From assembly GCF_017744675.1 (NCBI RefSeq), contig NZ_JAGIAV010000004.1, forward strand, positions 1 to 64,000: DNA of 64,000 nt, read 5' to 3'. Source of the stretch: Flavobacterium sp. GTDB taxonomy: Bacteria; Bacteroidota; Bacteroidia; Flavobacteriales; Flavobacteriaceae. The notes under the pieces were generated by a model. It searched no databases. It saw only the letters and a program-made list of their open reading frames with translations, and was not told where the DNA came from. The translations under genes and the position numbers were made by a program. Positions 58,383 through 64,000 of the stretch are shown here, piece by piece (position 1 is the stretch's first letter; each line of letters begins with the position of its first letter).

Positions 58383-59301
58383 TGTATTTGATATTTAAGG
58401 CGATAACCAAGATTGATAAAATCCCGAAGAATAAAATAAGTTTTAAAATGCTGCTCAAATGATGAAATTCTTTTTGCGATTTGGCACTAAATATTTTGAC
58501 AATAAAATAAAGCAAAGGCGCCAATACAGTTGCAAAAGCATAAAATACCGAGATATAAAGCTTGTTTTGCATGAAATAAGTATTACAATAAAGCGCACAC
58601 ATAATAAAGGCAACAATGGCAAAACCTAAGGCGATTTTTGCTGCTCTATTTATTCCAATGGCAACAGGCAAAGTGTTCATTCCCATATTGTAATCGCCAT
58701 TTACATCTTCGATATCTTTTACAATTTCGCGAATAAAATTAATCATAAAAGCAAATAAGGCATAATCGGTTAGAATAGAAAAAAGGCTTGCCATTTGCGC
58801 TTGATTTTCACCCGTAGTAGCAGGAAAAAGATCAAAAACACCAATAATTAACACGCTTGCAGCTAAAAGCAATGCGACTACAAAATTGCCCAAGATCATT
58901 ATTTGTTTTAGGCTAGTTGCATAAAAATAAAGAAGCGAAGCAATTAAAATAAAAAGCGAAGCAAAAGTTGGTCTCATGATAATATTCGAAAGAATAAAAC
59001 CAATTGCAACTCCCGAAATATTCAGCGCTATATAAATATTGTAGGCAGCGGTTTCCGTGATTCCTTTTCCAACCACAACATTATTTGGTTTGTTAATGCT
59101 ATCGGTTCCTACATCATAAATGTTATTGATTACATAACCTGCAGCAGCCAATAAAACAGTACTTAAAACTAATAAACCGTATTGCCAGTCAGCCAATGCC
59201 AATGGAACTTGCTGTTGTTTTAAAAAAGCATAACGGAATAAGAGCTGCATAAAAGCAAGCATTAATAGGTTTTTGTAACGAATAAGTTTTAAGAATTTCA
59301 T
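58375..59301 (-). CDS. UbiA family prenyltransferase
   Basis: This 308-residue inner-membrane protein has nine hydrophobic helices. The first Asp-rich motif is N60-IY-D63-VGT-D67 in NNIYDVGTDSINKPN, the second is REIVKDIEDVNGDYNMG. It resembles geranylgeranylglycerol-phosphate synthase-type or 4-hydroxybenzoate-type enzymes; related flavobacterial genes are often annotated as geranylgeranylglycerol-phosphate geranylgeranyltransferase. The exact acceptor is unproven. It is separated by 85 bp of CTAAG repeat from the KdsC-like gene. Confidence 0.85.
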   Translation of the reverse strand: MKFLKLIRYKNLLMLAFMQLLFRYAFLKQQQVPLALADWQYGLLVLSTVLLAAAGYVINNIYDVGTDSINKPNNVVVGKGITETAAYNIYIALNISGVAIGFILSNIIMRPTFASLFILIASLLYFYATSLKQIMILGNFVVALLLAASVLIIGVFDLFPATTGENQAQMASLFSILTDYALFAFMINFIREIVKDIEDVNGDYNMGMNTLPVAIGINRAAKIALGFAIVAFIMCALYCNTYFMQNKLYISVFYAFATVLAPLLYFIVKIFSAKSQKEFHHLSSILKLILFFGILSILVIALNIKYNA

Positions 59302-59307
59302 TTTTTT

Positions 59308-59344
59308 CTAAGGTTCTAAGGGGCTAAGATTCTAAGATGCTAAG
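59308..59344. repeat. 8-bp-period CTAAG repeat array
   Basis: CTAAG occurs five times at exactly 8-bp spacing (59308, 59316, 59324, 59332, 59340), with varying three-base spacers. The arrays at 43391 and 43531 have the same period. It lies between KdsC-like and UbiA genes. Confidence 0.7.
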
Positions 59345-59386
59345 TTTTTTTCAGTTAACAATTTATAATTAACAATTTACAATTAA

Positions 59387-59914
59387 TTAATCATGTTTTC
59401 CGTTAAAATAATCCATCCATTTTCCTTGTACTTTCATTACTTGCTCGATAACGTCTCTTACGGCTCCGCGTCCGCCTTTTACATGCGAAATATAACGGCA
59501 AAGAGTTTTGATTTCTGGACTCGCATCTTGTGGACAAGTTGGAAGTCCGACTAATTTCATAACATGAAAATCTGGAATATCGTCTCCCATATATAATACA
59601 TTTTCAGGTTTGATATTATGGGTTTCACAATAAGCTGTAAACGTTTTTACTTTATCAGGCGTGCCCAAATGAATGTCATTAACGCCTAGATTTTTCAGAC
59701 GAATACGAACTCCTTCATTGCTTCCTCCAGAAATAATGCAAACATGATAACCGCTTTCAATAGCTGCTTTCATTGCATAACCATCACGTATATTCATTGT
59801 TCTTAACATTTCGCCTTCATTGGTTACAAAAACAGAACCGTCTGTAAGTACGCCGTCTACATCAAAAACAAATGTTGTGATGTCATTCATTATTTCTTTA
59901 TAACTTTTTGCCAT
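59387..59914 (-). CDS. KdsC-like HAD phosphatase
   Basis: This 175-residue enzyme is a subfamily IIIA HAD phosphatase. Motif I is FVFDVDGVLTDGSV (Asp18, Asp20), motif II CIISGGS, motif III near PDKVKTF, and motif IV YMGDDIPDFHVM. KdsC removes phosphate from 3-deoxy-D-manno-octulosonate 8-phosphate in the Kdo branch of lipid A synthesis; other sugar phosphatases share the fold, so the substrate is inferred. The start overlaps the DUF2520 gene by 17 bp. Confidence 0.88.
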   Translation of the reverse strand: MAKSYKEIMNDITTFVFDVDGVLTDGSVFVTNEGEMLRTMNIRDGYAMKAAIESGYHVCIISGGSNEGVRIRLKNLGVNDIHLGTPDKVKTFTAYCETHNIKPENVLYMGDDIPDFHVMKLVGLPTCPQDASPEIKTLCRYISHVKGGRGAVRDVIEQVMKVQGKWMDYFNGKHD

Positions 59915-60659
59915 TATGCTGTATAGATTGTGTTAAAATTTTATAGATATTTTTTTTGTTTTCGTCTTGTAAAAAGGCCATGTGCGCATCGGTAGTAATA
60001 GAGTCGTGGCGAATTGCCGGACCTGTTTGTGCATCAATAGGATCGAGTGTATTGATTTTGTCTGCGGTTTCCTGAATTAAAGGTTTTAAAACAGCAAAAG
60101 GAACTTGATTTTCTTCACAAATTTCATGTCCCATTTGGTATAAATGATTCGTAAAATTGCTAACAAAAACAGCTGCCACATGCAGTGCTTTACGTTGTTC
60201 CGAACTTATAGAATAGACGGCAGTTGAAACACTTTTTGCTACGGTTTCCAAAAGCTTGAAATCGGCTGTATTTTCTGCTTCCAAGCAAAAAGGAATAACA
60301 GAATAGTCTAATTCTTTACTTTTAGAAAATGTCTGAAGCGGGTAAAAAACGCCACGTCTATTTTTTTGATTTAGAAGTTCTATTGAAGATGTTCCAGAAG
60401 TATGAACTACTAATTGATTATTAAAAGGAAGCTCATCTGAAACTTCTGTAATCGCATTGTCTGAAACTGAAATAATATGCAGATCAGCAGGTTCTAATGC
60501 CTTAAGATCGGTTACAATCTTTTCAGAATCAATTAAATGAAGTAGGGTTTCTTTCTTTCGTGAAAAAACCTGTTTAATTTCAACAATTTTGCTGGCAGAA
60601 AGAGCCTTTATCAAATGCTGCGCAACGTTGCCGGAACCAATTATTGTTATCTGAATCAT
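59898..60659 (-). CDS. Rossmann-like/DUF2520 oxidoreductase-like protein
   Basis: This 253-residue cytosolic protein has an N-terminal NAD(P)-binding fold (ITIIGSGNVAQHLIKAL) and a C-terminal DUF2520 helical domain (FVSNFTNHLYQMGHEICEENQVPF; LDPIDAQTGPAIRHD). It resembles 6-phosphogluconate dehydrogenase-like reductases of unknown substrate. It is first in the operon DUF2520, KdsC-like, UbiA, Maf, MscS, an order common in flavobacteria. A CAAAATTA box (TAATTTTG on the minus strand, plus 60665-60672) lies only 6 bp before its ATG, too close for a usual leader. Confidence 0.85.
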   Translation of the reverse strand: MIQITIIGSGNVAQHLIKALSASKIVEIKQVFSRKKETLLHLIDSEKIVTDLKALEPADLHIISVSDNAITEVSDELPFNNQLVVHTSGTSSIELLNQKNRRGVFYPLQTFSKSKELDYSVIPFCLEAENTADFKLLETVAKSVSTAVYSISSEQRKALHVAAVFVSNFTNHLYQMGHEICEENQVPFAVLKPLIQETADKINTLDPIDAQTGPAIRHDSITTDAHMAFLQDENKKNIYKILTQSIQHNGKKL

Positions 60660-60854
60660 GAAAGCAAAATTAGTATTATTTTTTTAATGAAAGAGTGTAC
60701 TGGCCATTGATAATGCTTTTTTGAGGATTTTATTGCTTTGCTGTTTTTGTTAGAATTCTAACACATTTTTTAGAAAAGAGATAATTAAAAAATATCCTAT
60801 CTGTTTTGTAAGTTTAAACTTTCTATATTATCAATTTGTTTGAAAAATAGTCCT

Positions 60855-60915
60855 TATTTTTGGTTTTTATTAACAAAAGCCAAAGCCTGCTAATCAACAT
60901 TTTTAAGTACTTTTG
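60855..60915 (+). promoter_or_regulatory. two candidate promoters before ccsBA
   Basis: TATTTTTG at 60855-60862 has TTG at 60836-60838 (16-bp spacer); a second box TACTTTTG is at 60908-60915, without a clear -33 element, 31 bp before the ATG. Both match TAnnTTTG, and one or both could start the ccsBA transcript. Confidence 0.45.
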
Positions 60916-60946
60916 TCGCACTTTTATACAATGTAATTCCTAAGAA

Positions 60947-63900
60947 ATGGATAAAAAAATATTCTCTTTTTTGTTTTCTACACGATTAATGGCCGTTCTT
61001 TTTTTAACATTTGCAATTGCAATGGGTGTTGGAACTTTTATCGAAAGTAAATACAATACCGATACGGCTAGAATACTAATTTACAATACTTGGTGGTTTG
61101 AGGCAATTATGGCCATCTTTATGATTAATTTCTTCGGAAATATTAAAAGATACCAACTGCATAAAAAAGAAAAATGGGCAACACTTTTACTACACCTTGC
61201 CTTTGTTTTTATCATTTTAGGAGCTTTTATTACAAGATATATCAGTTACGAAGGAATGATGCCAATTCGCGAAGGCGCGGCAGAAAACCAAGTGTATTCA
61301 GATAAAACTTTCTTGACTGTTTTTGTTGATGGCGAATATAAAGGCGAAATGAAAAGAAGGGTTTTCGAGAAAAGCCTTTTACTTTCTCCTGCTACCGATA
61401 ATGATTTCAGCATTTCAGGAAAATTTGACGAAACTCCTTTTGAAGTTACCTATTCAAACTACATCATGGGAGCCAAAGAAGTAGTTAAACCAGACCCAAG
61501 CGGCACTTTATATTTAAAATTAGTTGAAGCTGGAGCGGGCGGAAGAGAAGAACATTACTTGAAAGAAGGTGAAGTTCAGAATATTCATAATGTGTTATTT
61601 GCTTTAAACAAACAGACAGATGGTGCAATTAACATCAACACAACTGGAAAAGAATATACGATTCAGACGCCTTTTGAAGGTGAATTTATGCGAATGGCAG
61701 ATCAGTTTAAAGGAAAAGTTACTAAAGATAATGTACAGCCTTTAATGATGCGTTCGTTATACAGCATTGGAGATATTAGAATTGTATTTCCAGATCCGCC
61801 AATGAAAGGAAAAGTAGCATATGAATCTAATAATGACTATAAAGCAAAATCTCATAAAGATGCTTTGGTTGTAAAAGTAAAAGCCGAAGGACAGGAGAAA
61901 GAAGTAATGGTTTTTGGTAATAAAGGCCAAGTTGGAGAAGCTAAAACAGTTAAAATTGGTAATATCGAGTATTCTTTATTCTATGGAAGTAAAGCTTATG
62001 TTTTGCCATTTAAAATTCGTTTAAATGATTTTATCGCTGATAAATATCCTGGATCAGAAAAAAGTTATTCAGCTTTTAAAAGTAAAGTAACCGTTCAAGA
62101 TTCTACAGAAACGTTTGATGCAGATATTTTTATGAACCATGTTTTAGATTACAAAGGATACCGTTTCTTTCAATCTTCATTTGATCCAGACGAAAAAGGA
62201 ACTGTTTTATCTGTAAATCATGACTTTTGGGGAACTAACATTACTTATTTAGGTTATTTTCTGTTATACATTGGTTTAATGGCAATTATGTTTACTAAAC
62301 ATTCTCGTTTTGGCGATTTGAAAAAGAAATTAGACGCCATTCAAAAGAAGAAAGAAAAACTAATTACAATTTTAGTTTTATTAATTGGGTTAAATGGTTT
62401 TGCTCAGCAAACGCCTCATGTTCATTCACACGATCACGCGCATTCTGCAGATCCAAATGATCATGCGAATCACGTTACAGCTCCACCAAGCAAGAAACAA
62501 TTAGATTCTTTATTGACTATTTATAAAGTACCAGAAGCACACGCAGCCAAATTTGGCCGTTTGATTATTCAAGATGCAGGAGGTAGAATGAAGCCTATTA
62601 ATACTTTTTCATCTGAATTACTTCGTAAAGTAAGCCATAGTGATACTTATAACGGGATGAATTCTGATCAGGTTTTCTTATCTATGACGCAATATGCTCA
62701 GGTTTGGATTCAGATTCCTTTGATTTATATCAAATCTGGAAATGACAGTATTCGTAAAATTATCGGAATTGATTCTAAAGATCAATATGCTCCGTTTGTA
62801 AAATTCTTTGATGAACAAGGAAATTATAAATTATCGCCTTATTTAGATGGAGCTTATAAAGCTGCAAATCCGAATAATTTTGAGAAAGATTTTGTTGAGA
62901 CTGATAAAAAAGTAAACTTAATGGAATCGGCTTTGAGCGGAAGGATTTTGAAAATTTTCCCTGTTCCAAACGATATAAATAATAAATGGGTTTCTTATCT
63001 AGAGCGCGATAATGCTGGTTTTAAAGGAATGGATTCTACTTATGTGCAGCAAATCCTGCCATTGTACTTTAGTGCTTTAAACAATGGTTCTATTGAGAAA
63101 AACTTTAGTACTGCTGATAACTTAGTGGAAAGCATTAATGGTTTTCAGAAGAAATTTGGAGCAAAAGTAAGACCAAGCGAAGAAAAAATCGATGCTGAGA
63201 TTGCTTATAACAAATACGATGTTTTCAAAGTATTGCCATATTGGTACATTACAGTAGCAATTTTGATGCTTATGTTTACGATTCTAAATATTTTCTTTGA
63301 GAAAAAATGGATTCGTATTACCGTAAATGTTTTCCATGTTTTGGTAGGTTTACTATTTGTGCTCCATACCTTAGGATTAATTGCGCGTTGGTATATTTCT
63401 GGTCACGCGCCATGGAGTAACGCTTACGAATCTATCGTTTATGTTGCTTGGTCGACGATGTTTTTCGGATTGGCTTTTGATAGAAAATCAAAACTTACTG
63501 TAGCTTCATCAGCATTCGTTACAGCAATGATTTTAATGGCAGCTTACATGAACTGGATCGATCCAGAAATTGCAAATCTTCAGCCAGTTCTTAATTCATA
63601 TTGGTTAATGATTCACGTTGCCGTAATTGTAGCAAGTTATGGTCCAACTGCTTTAGGAATGATTTTAGGTTTTGTTGCTTTAATCTTGATTTTCTTTACG
63701 AATGATAAAAACAAAGCCAAAATGGACTTACATATTAAAGAAGTAAGTTACATTAATGAAATGGCTTTGACAATTGGTCTTATTATGTTGACTATTGGAA
63801 ACTTCCTAGGAGGGCAATGGGCAAACGAAAGTTGGGGACGCTACTGGGGATGGGATCCAAAAGAAACTTGGGCTTTAATTTCTATTATGGTGTATGCGTT

Positions 63901-64000
63901 TGTAATTCACGCTCGCTTTGTACCCGCTTTAAGAGGAAAATGGTTCTTTAACTTAATGAGTATGTATGCTTTTGTTTCGATCTTGTTTACCTATTATGGA
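60947..64000 (+). CDS. fused cytochrome c biogenesis protein CcsBA, 3' end outside window
   Basis: The open frame runs from the ATG at 60947 to the last base (1018 codons, no stop), so the protein is cut by the window edge. The N-terminal half is ResB/CcsB-like (helices near residues 10-110, a large extracytoplasmic region, a helix near 425-450), and the C-terminal half is CcsA-like, with WANESWGRYWGWDPKETWALIS, the WWD heme-handling motif, and membrane His residues. The fusion exports heme and attaches it to c-type apocytochromes at the outer face of the inner membrane. A His-rich linker (HVHSHDHAHS) lies between the halves. Confidence 0.93.
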   Translation, partial: MDKKIFSFLFSTRLMAVLFLTFAIAMGVGTFIESKYNTDTARILIYNTWWFEAIMAIFMINFFGNIKRYQLHKKEKWATLLLHLAFVFIILGAFITRYISYEGMMPIREGAAENQVYSDKTFLTVFVDGEYKGEMKRRVFEKSLLLSPATDNDFSISGKFDETPFEVTYSNYIMGAKEVVKPDPSGTLYLKLVEAGAGGREEHYLKEGEVQNIHNVLFALNKQTDGAININTTGKEYTIQTPFEGEFMRMADQFKGKVTKDNVQPLMMRSLYSIGDIRIVFPDPPMKGKVAYESNNDYKAKSHKDALVVKVKAEGQEKEVMVFGNKGQVGEAKTVKIGNIEYSLFYGSKAYVLPFKIRLNDFIADKYPGSEKSYSAFKSKVTVQDSTETFDADIFMNHVLDYKGYRFFQSSFDPDEKGTVLSVNHDFWGTNITYLGYFLLYIGLMAIMFTKHSRFGDLKKKLDAIQKKKEKLITILVLLIGLNGFAQQTPHVHSHDHAHSADPNDHANHVTAPPSKKQLDSLLTIYKVPEAHAAKFGRLIIQDAGGRMKPINTFSSELLRKVSHSDTYNGMNSDQVFLSMTQYAQVWIQIPLIYIKSGNDSIRKIIGIDSKDQYAPFVKFFDEQGNYKLSPYLDGAYKAANPNNFEKDFVETDKKVNLMESALSGRILKIFPVPNDINNKWVSYLERDNAGFKGMDSTYVQQILPLYFSALNNGSIEKNFSTADNLVESINGFQKKFGAKVRPSEEKIDAEIAYNKYDVFKVLPYWYITVAILMLMFTILNIFFEKKWIRITVNVFHVLVGLLFVLHTLGLIARWYISGHAPWSNAYESIVYVAWSTMFFGLAFDRKSKLTVASSAFVTAMILMAAYMNWIDPEIANLQPVLNSYWLMIHVAVIVASYGPTALGMILGFVALILIFFTNDKNKAKMDLHIKEVSYINEMALTIGLIMLTIGNFLGGQWANESWGRYWGWDPKETWALISIMVYAFVIHARFVPALRGKWFFNLMSMYAFVSILFTYYG

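Noticed and set aside
1-64000. Prophage, integron, insertion sequence or CRISPR locus
   Set aside because: No transposase, integrase, phage structural gene or Cas protein is encoded in any frame I examined.

Overview
The window is AT-rich chromosomal DNA from a member of the Bacteroidota, most likely Flavobacterium or a close relative. The reasons are a type IX secretion gene (porQ), a secreted protein with a type IX C-terminal sorting domain, lipoproteins with short SxxC-type signals, many promoters of the flavobacterial form TTG-N17-20-TAnnTTTG, little sign of Shine-Dalgarno sequences, and many families typical of this group (DUF1569, DUF2911, DUF1684, UMF1/Atg22, M56-BlaI pairs, fused CcsBA). 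It is ordinary core and accessory chromosome: I see no transposase, integrase, prophage or CRISPR array.

Layout. 1-2630: the 3' end of a class II tRNA, two small stress- or binding-type proteins, an endonuclease III-like glycosylase and an alpha/beta hydrolase. 2743-10018: a glycogen cluster, glgA-glgC-glgB, followed by a GH31 alpha-glucosidase. 10103-14242: an M48 lipoprotein protease, a large unknown lipoprotein and a UMF1 permease. 14334-17221: an ECF sigma factor operon with a likely anti-sigma factor and two secreted beta-repeat proteins. 17386-24806: a lipoprotein, lon, porQ, an L,D-transpeptidase-like protein, cmk and a nucleoside permease. 24867-25757: a HigB/HigA-type toxin-antitoxin pair whose toxin is frameshifted in an A8 run, then a structured repeat. 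25974-30323: rpsA and a leucine-rich-repeat type IX cargo protein. 30422-32037: three tandem ExbD/TolR-like proteins. 32251-35454: a fasciclin protein, an EamA exporter, a 47-residue protein and a serine hydrolase. 35535-39771: two tandem BlaI/M56 signalling pairs behind one operator array. 39939-46860: a mix of transporters, tcdA, TatD, HAD, DUF2911 and an autoregulated TetR operon. 47067-51438: a PIG-L deacetylase, a 35-residue membrane protein and a sodium:solute symporter. 51606-55975: envelope proteins. 56054-60659: permease and channel genes and a tight Maf/UbiA/KdsC-like/DUF2520 operon. 60947 to the end: the cytochrome c biogenesis fusion CcsBA, running off the window.

How the genes work together. 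The glycogen genes cover ADP-glucose synthesis, chain elongation, branching and glucosidic breakdown. The ECF operon, the M56/BlaI pairs and the TetR operon are three separate regulatory circuits, and two of them have palindromic operators that can be read directly. porQ and the LRR cargo protein belong to the same secretion system.

The most interesting non-textbook signals are two copies of an RNA-like repeat with compensatory base changes (25687 and 46966), three ExbD-like proteins that all lack the usual membrane Asp, a 20-bp-phased operator array before the BlaI/M56 cluster, the toxin frameshift, and 8-bp-period CTAAG repeat elements. None amounts to a clearly new system. The ExbD trio and the structured repeat are the best candidates for follow-up.
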